Shown: positions 42,287 to 50,955 of the stretch, piece by piece
Layout: each line of letters begins with the position of its first letter
Position numbering within the stretch: the first letter of the stretch is position 1
Assembly: GCF_010728925.1 (NCBI RefSeq)
Contig: NZ_AP022608.1
Span: forward strand, 5,704,001 to 5,768,000
DNA: 64,000 nt
Direction of reading: 5' to 3'
DNA from: Mycolicibacterium gadium
GTDB taxonomy: Bacteria; Actinomycetota; Actinomycetes; Mycobacteriales; Mycobacteriaceae
Position numbers and translations under genes: made by a program
Notes under the pieces: model-generated
Database searches by the model: none
Told to the model about the DNA's origin: nothing
Seen by the model: the letters and a program-made list of their open reading frames with translations, nothing else

Positions 42287-43580
42287 GTCCCACCGCCTCC
42301 ACTTCGTAAGGCCGCGTCTCGTTGAAAGCGCCGGTGCGGCAGGACGTGCACTCGTTGGCGAGGTGGCTGGTGATCAGCTGCGGGTAGTGGTGCAGCAGGC
42401 TCGCCGCGACGTTCGTGGCGCCGTCGAGGGTGCCGCATGCGCCGCGGCCTCGCAGTACCACCGACCAGCGCTCCAGGCGCGTGACGTCCTCCTGGGCCGC
42501 TGCTCCGTCGCGCAGTGCCGAGACGACGGCCGCCATTGCCGCCGTGCCGTTGAAGCACGACCCGCATTGGCCGGCGTTCTCCCGATCGAAGTACGACATC
42601 ACCGACGCGGCGACGGCGACGGGGCAGTCGTCAGTGAGAATCGAGATCGCACCGCAGCCAAGGCCGCTGCCGAGTCGCCGAATCGTTTCATGGTCGAGTG
42701 TCGCATCGAGGATGTCGGTGTTGACCAGGCCGGCGAAATAGCCGCCCATCAACACTCCGCGCACCGAGTCCTTGGGCACTCCGTGCAATGCCAGCAGTTC
42801 GGAAAACGCGGCGCCGTGCGGTATCTCGTACAGCGCTGCGGGCCTGCCGCCGCCCGTGATCGTCGCCAGGAACGTCCCCGGCGACATCGGCGTGCCGACC
42901 GCGCGGAAACTTTGAGCGCCGTGCTGGTGGATGTGCGGGAGATTGGCCAGCGTCTCGACATTGCTGACCGTCGTCGGCAAGCCCGACACCCCCTCCTCGA
43001 ACGGCCGGGGTGGTTTGTCGGTCGGCTTTGCGGGCCCGCCGTTGATGCGGCGGACCGCGGCAGTCTCCTCACCCGCGACGTACCCGGGTTCGACGGTCAC
43101 CACGGTGACGTCCGTTGCTCCGAACACCTGGGAGTCCAGTTCGGACAGCGCACTGTTCACCGCCAGCGCCGACTGTTGATCGGACACATACACATACGCG
43201 CGGCGTGCATTGACGATCGCGGCGGCCAGGCGCAGCCCGTCCAGCACGACGTGCGGCCGGTTGCGCAGCAGCCAGCGGTCTTTCACCGAAGCCGGCTCAC
43301 CCTCCTCGCCGTTCGCGACGATGACCGTCTGCACGCCGCGGCGCCCGGCGTCGCGCACCGTACGCAGCTTGGTCCCCAGCGGGAAGGCCGCGCCGCCGCG
43401 CCCGAGCAGACCGGACAGGTCGATCTGCTCCAGCAGTGCGTCCGCGTCCGTCAGCGTCCGGTAGCCGCCGGCCTGCACATACTCGGCGAGCTCCTCGGCT
43501 TTCACCTGGGTGGGCCGCAACAGTCGCGGCGTACACCGTGGCCACGTGGCGACGGTGAGTTCGGTTGCGGTGAAGGTCAT
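42279..43580 (-). CDS. Stand-alone NuoF-like NADH dehydrogenase flavoprotein (ferredoxin reductase candidate)
   Basis: A 433-residue protein with the complex I 51-kDa fold. FMN/NADH motifs are LLGRGGAAFPLGTK and VANGEEGEPAS, and the SLBB-type segment includes GVPKDSVRGVLMGGY. The C-terminal Fe-S motif reads ENAGQCGSCFNG, so the first Cys of the usual Cys-x2-Cys-x2-Cys is Ala; a further Cys is in RGACGTLDG. No NuoE or NuoG genes are near, and a ferredoxin gene overlaps its stop, so it probably reduces that ferredoxin with NADH. It is the first gene of the 43580-37842 operon and is divergent from an unknown gene. Confidence 0.9.
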   Translation of the reverse strand: MTFTATELTVATWPRCTPRLLRPTQVKAEELAEYVQAGGYRTLTDADALLEQIDLSGLLGRGGAAFPLGTKLRTVRDAGRRGVQTVIVANGEEGEPASVKDRWLLRNRPHVVLDGLRLAAAIVNARRAYVYVSDQQSALAVNSALSELDSQVFGATDVTVVTVEPGYVAGEETAAVRRINGGPAKPTDKPPRPFEEGVSGLPTTVSNVETLANLPHIHQHGAQSFRAVGTPMSPGTFLATITGGGRPAALYEIPHGAAFSELLALHGVPKDSVRGVLMGGYFAGLVNTDILDATLDHETIRRLGSGLGCGAISILTDDCPVAVAASVMSYFDRENAGQCGSCFNGTAAMAAVVSALRDGAAAQEDVTRLERWSVVLRGRGACGTLDGATNVAASLLHHYPQLITSHLANECTSCRTGAFNETRPYEVEAVGHE

Positions 43581-43610
43581 CGCGTCGCACCTCTGGATAG
43601 GGTGACGGGC

Positions 43611-44084
43611 ATGAGAACCGCCGTGGTGCGCGTTGGCGTGGATCTGGCCGGCGAACTCGCGCCCGCAGAGTTAAGCGACGGCATGGCGCGACTCCGCGAA
43701 TCGGCCGGCGCGGCGGGCGTCGACGTGGTGGAGAACAACCTCGCCGGCCTTCCGCCACAACGACGTGAGGTCGAGCTGTTGATCGCTGGTGACGATGCCG
43801 CCGAACTGGAACGCATCGCGGTGAGTTTGTGCGCGAAGGCTTTCGGCACGAAACCGGTGCCCGGCGTGCTGACTTTCATCAGCAGGGGGACGGATGACGA
43901 CGCGCACGGCGTGCTCGCCGGATTGGGGCTCGCTGGCGAAATCGAACGCGTCGCCGGTGACGACGGGTGGGACGTGATCCATGTGACGCTGCGCAAGTCC
44001 GACCTCGAGCGGGTGCCCGAGAGTCGCGTCCACACCGCCCTGGAGGCGTCGCTCAACTGCGAAGTGCACATTCGCACGGTCTAG
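43611..44084 (+). CDS. Hypothetical protein
   Basis: A 157-residue protein with no family I recognise. It is divergent from the NuoF-like gene across only 30 bp. It begins MRTAVVRVGVDLAGELAPAEL, has a central helix-rich part with ELLIAGDDAAELERIAVSLC, and ends LNCEVHIRTV; alternating beta strands suggest a small alpha/beta fold, perhaps with two ferredoxin-like halves. ATG 43611 is used; a GTG three codons upstream is possible. Coding use matches the neighbours, so it is a real gene. Confidence 0.75.
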   Translation: MRTAVVRVGVDLAGELAPAELSDGMARLRESAGAAGVDVVENNLAGLPPQRREVELLIAGDDAAELERIAVSLCAKAFGTKPVPGVLTFISRGTDDDAHGVLAGLGLAGEIERVAGDDGWDVIHVTLRKSDLERVPESRVHTALEASLNCEVHIRTV

Positions 44085-44121
44085 CGCCATCAGTGCCGTC
44101 TCTTCTTCGCGCAAGCGCTCA

Positions 44122-45030
44122 TCAGTCGTCCAGGAATTCGAGAATCGCGGGCGCGGCCTGCACCCAGGTGTCGAACAGGCAGAAGTTCTTCCCGCCGCTG
44201 GCGGCGAACCTCTCACCGGCACGTTCCCAGGCGTCTTCCGGCCAGGGCGGGTCGATCAACTCCGAACCCTTGATCAGGCAGCTCACCTCCAGCGAGGTGC
44301 GTTTGGGATGATCCCAGTCGTTCTCGCCGCCACGGATGATCAGTGTCGGAATGGTGATGTTGTCGAACATCTCGTCTTCGACGCCGGGGATGGTCTGGCC
44401 CGGCTTGGGCACGAAAGCGTTGAGCCAGCGCCGCATCAGCTTGAGGAACTCGTCGACGTCGAGTGCCCGGAAGCGCGCCTCGTTGTCCGGGTTCTCGGCG
44501 ATGCGCTCCTTCCACTCGGCGACGTGGAGCAGGCCTTCGACGCCCATGCCCTTGGCGGCCAGGATGCTGGGCACGACGTAGTGCCCGCCGAGCACGAACG
44601 AGCCGTAGACGCCGCCGACAATGTTCCACACCACAAGCTTTCGTACGATCTCCGGGTAGAGCATCGTCGTCAGCATGGAGTCGCGTGCCCCTCCGGACCC
44701 ACCCGCGATGATGCACGGACCGACGTCGAGTCCGGTGATCAACGCGTGCAGAGTCTCGGCGCGCATGTGTGATTCGCTCTTGCCATAGAACTGCACGTCC
44801 GACTTGCCACAGTTCGGCCTGTCCCAGAGCAGGACCCGGTAGCCGCCTTCGGCCAGCGCCTCCGCCAACGGCCGCAGCCCGGGAATGTCCTTGCTGAAAC
44901 GGCCTCCGGGTGTCAGGGCGATGAATTCGCCGTCTTCGCCGAGGATTTCGTAGACGACCCGGCCGCCCTTGTATTCGAAGATCTTTTCGGAGGGCTTAAG
45001 CTCCAGGCCCGAGGACTCAGTTGCTGTCAC
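44122..45030 (-). CDS. Alpha/beta hydrolase
   Basis: A 302-residue alpha/beta hydrolase. The nucleophile elbow is AGGSGGARD with Ser112 (Gly replaces the usual His before Ser). The third-strand motif is LLWDRPNCGKSD, as in meta-cleavage-product hydrolases and epoxide hydrolases. The acid probably lies in RGGENDWDHP. It is the last gene of the amidohydrolase operon, with a four-base overlap (GTGA) to the Rieske ferredoxin gene. It could hydrolyse the product of the preceding enzymes. Confidence 0.87.
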   Translation of the reverse strand: MTATESSGLELKPSEKIFEYKGGRVVYEILGEDGEFIALTPGGRFSKDIPGLRPLAEALAEGGYRVLLWDRPNCGKSDVQFYGKSESHMRAETLHALITGLDVGPCIIAGGSGGARDSMLTTMLYPEIVRKLVVWNIVGGVYGSFVLGGHYVVPSILAAKGMGVEGLLHVAEWKERIAENPDNEARFRALDVDEFLKLMRRWLNAFVPKPGQTIPGVEDEMFDNITIPTLIIRGGENDWDHPKRTSLEVSCLIKGSELIDPPWPEDAWERAGERFAASGGKNFCLFDTWVQAAPAILEFLDD

Positions 45031-45416
45031 GCCTGCACCATCACATCGTTGCCGACGATCCGGACGGGGTAGGTCCGGATACTCCACTCGGGTTTGACCG
45101 CGGTCGTGCCTGTCGCCAGTTCGAAACCCCACTGGTGCCACGGGCAGTAGATGTATTCGAGGTCACGCACCATCACGGCGTCGCCCGGAACGTCGTCGTC
45201 GACGATCGTGCGGCCGCGCGGGCGGCCCGAGCACAGCGGACCGCCCTCGTGCGGGCAGTAGTTCGCGATGGCGTAGAACGTGCCGTTGACGTTGTAGACG
45301 CCGACGCCGTGCCGACCTATGGGCACCAGTTTGTGCGTGCCCGGCGGGATCTCGTCGACGGTGGCGACGACGTGTTCGCGCCCTTGCGCAAGCCGGGGCG
45401 TCTTCTGCTCGTCCAA
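45027..45416 (-). CDS. Rieske-type [2Fe-2S] ferredoxin
   Basis: A 129-residue Rieske ferredoxin: Cys54-Pro-His56 and Cys91-Pro-Trp-His94. It resembles the ferredoxin components of three-component dioxygenases, although here it sits among amidohydrolases, not beside an oxygenase. A longer loop of 34 residues separates the two ligand pairs. The TTG start at 45416, one base after the amidohydrolase stop, is the only suitable start. It might carry electrons to the Rieske oxygenases encoded elsewhere in the window. Confidence 0.87.
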   Translation of the reverse strand: MDEQKTPRLAQGREHVVATVDEIPPGTHKLVPIGRHGVGVYNVNGTFYAIANYCPHEGGPLCSGRPRGRTIVDDDVPGDAVMVRDLEYIYCPWHQWGFELATGTTAVKPEWSIRTYPVRIVGNDVMVQA

Positions 45417-45417
45417 C

Positions 45418-46560
45418 TCAGAACACCCGCACCTGGCCCTCGAGGGCCGGAACCGTATCTGGCAGATGGTATGTCGCGATGCCGTTGCGGAACATCACCG
45501 CCTCGCGGGCGTGCTCGGGCAGGTGCTTGACCAGCCAGCGGGGGTCGTCGAACGTCCAGTGCGGATAGTCGCTGCTGAACAGCAGGATCTTCTCGCACTC
45601 CATCCACTCGAACGCCCGGGTCAACTCGGTCTTGTCCTCGGGGTAGTCCAGCGGCTGGGTGGTGAACTTGATGTGGTCCTTGACGTACTCCGACGGCTTG
45701 CGCTTGATGTCCAGCCACGACTTGCGGGCTTCGTAGATCGCGTCCATCCGCCACATCAGCGGCAGGATCCACGTGAATGCGTGCTCCACCAACACGATCC
45801 GCAGCGTCGGGAACCGGTCGAAGAGACCGTCGAAGATCATGCTCATCACCTGGTTCGCGGCCAGCAGCGAATAGGTGACCATGAAATCGTGGTTGTAGCT
45901 GGGGAACCCGACCGGCGGGATCGGCAGTTCCTCGTGGTGGCTGCGCGACAGGTGGCAGCTCACGGTGATGTCGTGCTTGGTGGCGGCTTCCCAGATCGGG
46001 TTGTACTTCGGATCGCCCCACGCGGGCCGGGGTTCGGCCTTGATCAGGATCTGCCCCATGTAGGGGTGGCCGGCCCAGCGCTCGATCTCGCGAGCGGAGT
46101 CCTCCGGCGCTTCGATCGCCGCGCAGATCGAACCCCTCCAGCGCTCGTGCCAGTTGTTGTGACTGTCCAGCCAGTGGTTGGCTTGCCAGTCGTTCAGGGC
46201 ACAGCTCATCGCGTGGTTCACCTCGGGGAAGCGCGCCGGGTAGGCGGCCGGCTCGAGGATGGCGATGTCGGCGCCGGCCTCCATAATCAACTGCTTGAAC
46301 GCCAGATCGGGGTCGCTGCCCGCGAAGTTGCCGTCCGACGGGAACGTGTCCACCCGCATCGCATAGGCGTGTGCGTAATCAGGCGCGTCGTAGTAGATCT
46401 GGTCCCCGACCCGGCGCGTCAGGAAGTACTTGCTGCGCCACGGCTCAGGGATGTACTGCGTCAGCTCGCCGGCCCTCGGCGTCGGATGCACGTCGGAGTC
46501 GACGCAGCGAACCGCGATCCGCTCGGCGGCGGGCTTTCGCTCGTTCACTGTGACCGTCAT
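45418..46560 (-). CDS. Amidohydrolase family 2 metal-dependent hydrolase
   Basis: A 380-residue Amidohydro_2 TIM-barrel enzyme. Metal ligands appear intact: Asp23-x-His25 in VDSDVHPTP, His in TVSCHLSRSHH, and catalytic Asp331 in FSSDYPHWTF. ATG 46560 starts 25 bases after the related gene upstream. The neighbouring paralogue (46586-47680) has lost the corresponding Asp residues, so this subunit is probably the active one of a pair. The substrate is unknown. Confidence 0.9.
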   Translation of the reverse strand: MTVTVNERKPAAERIAVRCVDSDVHPTPRAGELTQYIPEPWRSKYFLTRRVGDQIYYDAPDYAHAYAMRVDTFPSDGNFAGSDPDLAFKQLIMEAGADIAILEPAAYPARFPEVNHAMSCALNDWQANHWLDSHNNWHERWRGSICAAIEAPEDSAREIERWAGHPYMGQILIKAEPRPAWGDPKYNPIWEAATKHDITVSCHLSRSHHEELPIPPVGFPSYNHDFMVTYSLLAANQVMSMIFDGLFDRFPTLRIVLVEHAFTWILPLMWRMDAIYEARKSWLDIKRKPSEYVKDHIKFTTQPLDYPEDKTELTRAFEWMECEKILLFSSDYPHWTFDDPRWLVKHLPEHAREAVMFRNGIATYHLPDTVPALEGQVRVF

Positions 46561-46585
46561 GGTGCCTCCCTTACGAAGTCTTCTC

Positions 46586-47680
46586 TTACTGTGCGCTTAC
46601 GCCGGCCCCGACGTCTATGCCATACAGCTGTGCGGCGTTTCGCCAACAGAGCTTGTCGCGTTGTTCCGCCGAGTACGAACTGGGCACCGTCAGCTCGTTG
46701 AGCTGCCAGTGCGGATAGCTCGACCCGTACATCACCATGTCGTCCTTGCCGGTGAAGTCAAGCCATTCGCCGGCGAATTCGACATCGCCGGGCCCGTCCA
46801 TCGCGCCCTGGATGAAATAGGTGTGGCCGGGCAGGTAGTCGCTGGGCATCTTCGGCGCCCACGGAGTCTGCTCGAGGTGGGGGCGACCGAAGCAGTCCAT
46901 CCGCCACATGAACGGCGTCAGCAGGTCACCGGCCCCGTCCGCCCAAACGAACTTCAGCGTGGGCATCTTCTCGAACACGCCTTCGACGATCAGGTTCATG
47001 AGGTGATACAGAAAGTTCAGCGCCATGAAGCTGACGTAGTGCTCGTATGTCCTCGGCACCCCATTCGGCGTAGGCGCGTACTGAACGCCCGCTCCGACCT
47101 CGATATGCACTGCGACCGGAAGATTCGCCGCCGCGGCCGCTTCCCACAACGGCCAGTACTGAGGTTTGCCGTAGAGCTCACGCGACTGCAGCGGGACGCC
47201 GATCTGTACGACGCGTGGGTGGTCGGCGTACTTCGCGATGTCGCGCAGCGCGCCGGTGACGTCGTCGGGATTGACCCGGATCGTGCCGCGGAACCGGTCG
47301 GCGTAGGAATTGTCCTCGAGCCAGCGCGACACCATGAGCTCGTTGTGCGCCGCCGCGATCGCGGTGCCGAGATGGCGGTCGGGCATGATCCCACGCGTCA
47401 TCGGGTGCAGGATCGCAATGTCGACGCCGCGTTCTTCGAAGAGCTGCCGGCCGACGAACTCGGGGTCCGATCCGGGATAGCGGCGTTCGCGTTCGGTGTT
47501 GGGGGCGTACTCGCCCCCGGGGGCGCCGTACCAGTCCATCTCGTAGTCCGGGAATCCGCGGCTCTTGAACGGCTCGCGCATGAAGCCGCGCAGGTCCTTG
47601 TTCGACTCGCTGAAGATGTGCACGCTGGCATCGATCACGGGTGTCTTACCGAGCTGGCGCTTCTCGGGAAGTGTGTTCAC
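46586..47680 (-). CDS. Amidohydrolase family 2 homologue, probable pseudoenzyme subunit
   Basis: A 364-residue Amidohydro_2 protein in tandem with 45418-46560. Two key acids are changed: the metal-site Asp is Ser19 in IDASVHIF, and the catalytic Asp is Ser321 in YGSSYPHWQ. His21 and a barrel His (VAVHIEVG) remain. The overall fold signature (PLWEAA, PFMWRMD) is kept, so it is more likely a non-catalytic partner or divergent enzyme than a decayed gene. GTG 47680 is the start; it is the first gene of the operon. Confidence 0.87.
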   Translation of the reverse strand: MNTLPEKRQLGKTPVIDASVHIFSESNKDLRGFMREPFKSRGFPDYEMDWYGAPGGEYAPNTERERRYPGSDPEFVGRQLFEERGVDIAILHPMTRGIMPDRHLGTAIAAAHNELMVSRWLEDNSYADRFRGTIRVNPDDVTGALRDIAKYADHPRVVQIGVPLQSRELYGKPQYWPLWEAAAAANLPVAVHIEVGAGVQYAPTPNGVPRTYEHYVSFMALNFLYHLMNLIVEGVFEKMPTLKFVWADGAGDLLTPFMWRMDCFGRPHLEQTPWAPKMPSDYLPGHTYFIQGAMDGPGDVEFAGEWLDFTGKDDMVMYGSSYPHWQLNELTVPSSYSAEQRDKLCWRNAAQLYGIDVGAGVSAQ

Positions 47681-47783
47681 TCAAGGTCTCCGATGTCCAT
47701 CCGAGTGGCCGGAGCGCACGAAGGGCTGTGACATGCGCCGGCACCGGACATATAGCCATAGTAAAGGCTTGTTCTTCAAAGGC

Positions 47784-47924
47784 AAGAATCTTGTTCTCCA
47801 GCGGAACGCTTACTTCTTCGCAGGTCAGGGTGTGCGCTGGTCAGTCGCTTGGCGCTGCGGCCGTGAAACGAGGTAGTCGAATCCAGAGAACGGTTACAGC
47901 ATCTAACGAGAATGTTATTCTCGT
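47784..47924. promoter_or_regulatory. Divergent promoter region with two GAGAA-N5-TTCTC-type sites (copies 2 and 3)
   Basis: The 278 bp between the amidohydrolase operon (minus) and the acyl-CoA dehydrogenase operon (plus) contain ACGAGAATGTTATTCTCGT at 47906-47924, a palindrome with 8-base arms, and a weaker site AAGAATCTTGTTCTC at 47784-47798. Both match the motif at 32189 and 61215, so both operons are probably under the same regulator. Confidence 0.6.
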
Positions 47925-47958
47925 GCCAACCCACGACGAGGTCCTCGGGAGGCCACAC

Positions 47959-48951
47959 GTGTTACTGGAATTCGACGCCGATCAGCGACTGTGGCAGGAG
48001 ACCGTGCGCGACGCGGTCACCAAGGCTTGCCCGGCGTCGTTCGTTCGCGGGATCGCCGAGAACGGCGAAGACCCCATGCCGCTGTGGAAGACCTACGTCG
48101 ACGCGGGCTGGACCGAGCTCAACGATCCGGAGAACGCCGTCGAACTCGCGATCGTCGCCGAGGAACTGGGCCGCGCCACCGATCCGACCCCGTTCCTGGC
48201 GACATTGACCCAGTTCGCGCCCCTCGCCGGCGACCGGTTCGATCCGCAGCTGGCCGGCACGGCCGTGTACAGCGGGGTGACCGCTCATCGCGACGCCCGG
48301 GGCTGGGTCCTGAATGGAACGGCGCATCACGTCCTCGACGGTGACCGCGCGGAGAAGCTCGCGGTGGTCACCGAGGCCGGGGTCTTCGTCGTCGACGCCG
48401 GTGAGGCCGCCACCCGGCGCAGCGACGTCTTCGATCCGGTGCTGCACGTCGCGGAGGTCACCTTCGCCGGTACGCACGTGCCCGACACCGACCGCGTCCG
48501 CGTCGACACCGAAAAGGCCCGGCACGTCGCGCTCACCGGCATGGCCATCACGACAGTCGGCGCCTGCCAACGCATCCTCGACCTGGTGCTCGAGCACGTG
48601 AAGCAGCGTCAGCAGTTCGGGGTGGCGATCGGAACCTTTCAGGCCGTGCAGCACAAGGCCGTCGACATGCACGTCGCGACCGAGCGTGCCCGCGCGCTGT
48701 CCTACTTCGCCGCCTTGACCATCGCAGCCGACGACCCTCGACGCCGGCTGGCCGCGGCAATGGCCAAGGCATCGGCGGGAGAGGCGCAGGCATTGGTGTT
48801 CCGCCACGGTCTGCAGCTGTTCGGCGCCATGGGATTCACGTGGGAGAACGACCTGCAGTTCGCGCTGAAACGAGCCAAGGCCGGTGAACTCCTGCTGGGT
48901 GGGGCTGCGGAGCATCGCGCCGTGATCGCCGCGGAATACAGGAGCTCCTGA
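47959..48951 (+). CDS. Acyl-CoA dehydrogenase-like protein, short partner subunit
   Basis: A 330-residue acyl-CoA dehydrogenase homologue. It is shorter than the usual 380-400, with a reduced N-terminal and middle domain. It keeps RQQFGVAIGTFQAVQHKAVD and HGLQLFGAMGFTWENDL. GTG 47959 is chosen because GGAGG precedes it with good spacing; a GTG at 47924 within the operator is the alternative. It overlaps by one base with a full-length dehydrogenase gene, the arrangement seen for alpha2beta2 acyl-CoA dehydrogenases of steroid catabolism (FadE pairs), where neither half works alone. Confidence 0.88.
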   Translation: MLLEFDADQRLWQETVRDAVTKACPASFVRGIAENGEDPMPLWKTYVDAGWTELNDPENAVELAIVAEELGRATDPTPFLATLTQFAPLAGDRFDPQLAGTAVYSGVTAHRDARGWVLNGTAHHVLDGDRAEKLAVVTEAGVFVVDAGEAATRRSDVFDPVLHVAEVTFAGTHVPDTDRVRVDTEKARHVALTGMAITTVGACQRILDLVLEHVKQRQQFGVAIGTFQAVQHKAVDMHVATERARALSYFAALTIAADDPRRRLAAAMAKASAGEAQALVFRHGLQLFGAMGFTWENDLQFALKRAKAGELLLGGAAEHRAVIAAEYRSS

Positions 48952-50126
48952 TGCAATTGACCTTCGACTCCGATGTCGAGGAGTTCCGCGCCGAGTTCGC
49001 GGCGTTCCTCGACGAGCACCTGCCCTCGGAGAGCGAGACCCAGGAGCGACCGAAGTCGGTGTCGCACATGCCTCAATGGGCGCGTGACTGGCAGCGGCTG
49101 TTGTTCGACAACGGCTGGTTGCTGCCCTCCCAGCCGCCGGAGTTCGGCGGCCGCAACGCAACAGTGCTGCAACAGTTCGTCCACCTCGACGAACTGTGCC
49201 GACGGCGGATTTACCACAGCTTCAACCCGCAGGGCGTGAATATCGTTGCGGCGTCGTTGATCTCCTTCGGTTCCGATGAGCAGAAGCATCGTTGGGCGGT
49301 GCCGGTGTTGCGCGGCGAGATGACGGCCTCCCTCGGGATGAGCGAGCCGAGTGCGGGGTCCGACCTGGCGTCGTTGCGCACACGAGCGGTCGCCGAGGGC
49401 GACCACTTCGTGGTCAACGGTCAGAAGGTTTGGACGTCCGGCGCACACGACGCCGACTTCCTGTTGACGTTCGTGCGCACCGATCCCGATGCCCCCAAAC
49501 ACAAGGGCATCAGCGTGCTGATCGTCCCGACCGACACTCCCGGTGTGGTGTGCCGGCCCTTCGCCGACATGTGCGGTGTGGACAACCTCGACTTCAACGA
49601 GGTGTTCTTCACCGACGCAAAGGTGCCGGCCGAGAACCTCGTCGGCCCGTTGAACGGCGGCTGGGCGGTCGCCAATGGCTCCCTGGGCCACGAACGCACC
49701 ATGATGTGGCTCGGCTTCGCCGATCGGATCGACAACATGATCGCTGATTTCCGGCCGCGCACCGAGCTGGAGCGCGACCAGTACGCGACGACGATCATGG
49801 ACTATCAGGCGCTGCGTGCGATGGGTTCGGCGGCGCTGGCCCGCGCCGCGCGCGGCGAGATGGACACCGCGTCGGTGTCGGTGCTGAAACTCTTCGGTTC
49901 TGAAGCCGAACGCCAGGCGTTCGAGAACGCGTTGACCGCGGCTGGAGCCGAGGGCCTCACCCACCCATCGACCACGGGTCCCTACGAACACATGAACCTC
50001 GACCACTATTTCGTCGGCTGGTTCGAGCGCTACGCGCGCAGCTTCGGCGGCACCATCGCAGGCGGCACGTCCGAGATCCAGCGCAACATCATCGCGCAGC
50101 AGGTGCTCGGTCTGCCGCGGCGCTGA
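48951..50126 (+). CDS. Acyl-CoA dehydrogenase, long partner subunit
   Basis: A 391-residue acyl-CoA dehydrogenase, paralogous to 20165-21343 along its length. It has GMSEPSAGSDLASL and [16 protein letters not shown] in the FAD region and [19 protein letters not shown] at the C-terminus. ATG 48951 shares its A with the TGA of the short partner gene, so the two subunits are translated together. A heteromeric enzyme acting on a bulky acyl-CoA is inferred. Confidence 0.93.
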   Translation: MQLTFDSDVEEFRAEFAAFLDEHLPSESETQERPKSVSHMPQWARDWQRLLFDNGWLLPSQPPEFGGRNATVLQQFVHLDELCRRRIYHSFNPQGVNIVAASLISFGSDEQKHRWAVPVLRGEMTASLGMSEPSAGSDLASLRTRAVAEGDHFVVNGQKVWTSGAHDADFLLTFVRTDPDAPKHKGISVLIVPTDTPGVVCRPFADMCGVDNLDFNEVFFTDAKVPAENLVGPLNGGWAVANGSLGHERTMMWLGFADRIDNMIADFRPRTELERDQYATTIMDYQALRAMGSAALARAARGEMDTASVSVLKLFGSEAERQAFENALTAAGAEGLTHPSTTGPYEHMNLDHYFVGWFERYARSFGGTIAGGTSEIQRNIIAQQVLGLPRR

Positions 50127-50129
50127 TAA

Positions 50130-50927
50130 GTGACCGATTCCGCTCCCACCCGAACCCACCCGGCGACGCTGCTCATCGACCGGCCCCACGTCGGCGTTGT
50201 TCTGCTGCAACTCAATCGGCCCAAACAGCTCAACGCGATCAACGAGGCGATGCGCGACGAGTTGATTGCGGCGCTCGCCGCCATCGGCTCCGACGCATCG
50301 GTCCATGCCGTCGTGATCACCGGACAGGGGCGTGGATTCTGTTCGGGGATCGACGTCCGCAACTTCGCGCCGCAGGCGCTGGAGGCCTCCGATCCCGCGA
50401 TCGACCGGTTGCGGTTCCAGGAAGCGATGGCCGCTCTGCCTCAGGCGATCTGGAATCTGCCACAGCCCGTCATCGCGGCGGTGAACGGCCCGTGCGTGGG
50501 CGCGGGCTTCGCGCTGTGCCTGTCGTCCGACATCCGGATCTGCTCGACGTCCGCGACGTTCGGCAACGGTGCGATTCTGCTCGGACTGTCCGGCGCCGAA
50601 ATGGGCATGAGCTACCACCTGCCCCGGATCGTCGGAACGAGTGTCGCCGCTGACTGGATGATGACGGGTCGGACGGTACCGGCGGCCGAAGCCGACCGGC
50701 GCGGTCTGGTGAGCCAAGTGGTCGAGCCGGAGCAGCTGATGCCGCGGGCACTCGAACTCGCCCAAGCCATCGCGGACCTGCCGCCGTTCGGCACTCAGCT
50801 GACAAAACGCGCGCTTCAGGTCAACACCGACGCGACGGGTTTGGGCGCGGCACTGGAGCTCGAGAATCGCAACCAGGTGCTCAGCCACGCCACAGACGAA
50901 GCCGAGGCGCGGCGGCGACCGAAGTGA
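50130..50927 (+). CDS. Enoyl-CoA hydratase/isomerase (crotonase fold)
   Basis: A 265-residue crotonase homologue. Oxyanion segment GRGFCSGIDVRNF, helix segment GPCVGAGFALCLSSDIRI, and GLSGAEMGMSYHLPR with a Glu at the catalytic position. GTG 50130 starts three bases after the dehydrogenase stop. It probably hydrates the enoyl-CoA made by the preceding heteromer. The Cys-rich helix (CVGAGFALCLSS) is unusual but without clear meaning. Confidence 0.88.
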   Translation: MTDSAPTRTHPATLLIDRPHVGVVLLQLNRPKQLNAINEAMRDELIAALAAIGSDASVHAVVITGQGRGFCSGIDVRNFAPQALEASDPAIDRLRFQEAMAALPQAIWNLPQPVIAAVNGPCVGAGFALCLSSDIRICSTSATFGNGAILLGLSGAEMGMSYHLPRIVGTSVAADWMMTGRTVPAAEADRRGLVSQVVEPEQLMPRALELAQAIADLPPFGTQLTKRALQVNTDATGLGAALELENRNQVLSHATDEAEARRRPK

Positions 50928-50955
50928 TCGCGGTACGGAAGGGCGGTATTCGATA

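Noticed and set aside
42222..43610. A plus-strand open frame running through the NuoF-like gene into the 43611 gene
   Set aside because: The part before 43611 is antisense to a clear NuoF-like protein; only the last 157 residues look like a real gene.
45027..45416. Calling the Rieske ferredoxin a small subunit of nitrite reductase (NirD)
   Set aside because: It has the Cys-x-His/Cys-x2-His motif but no nirB is near, and its neighbours are amidohydrolases.
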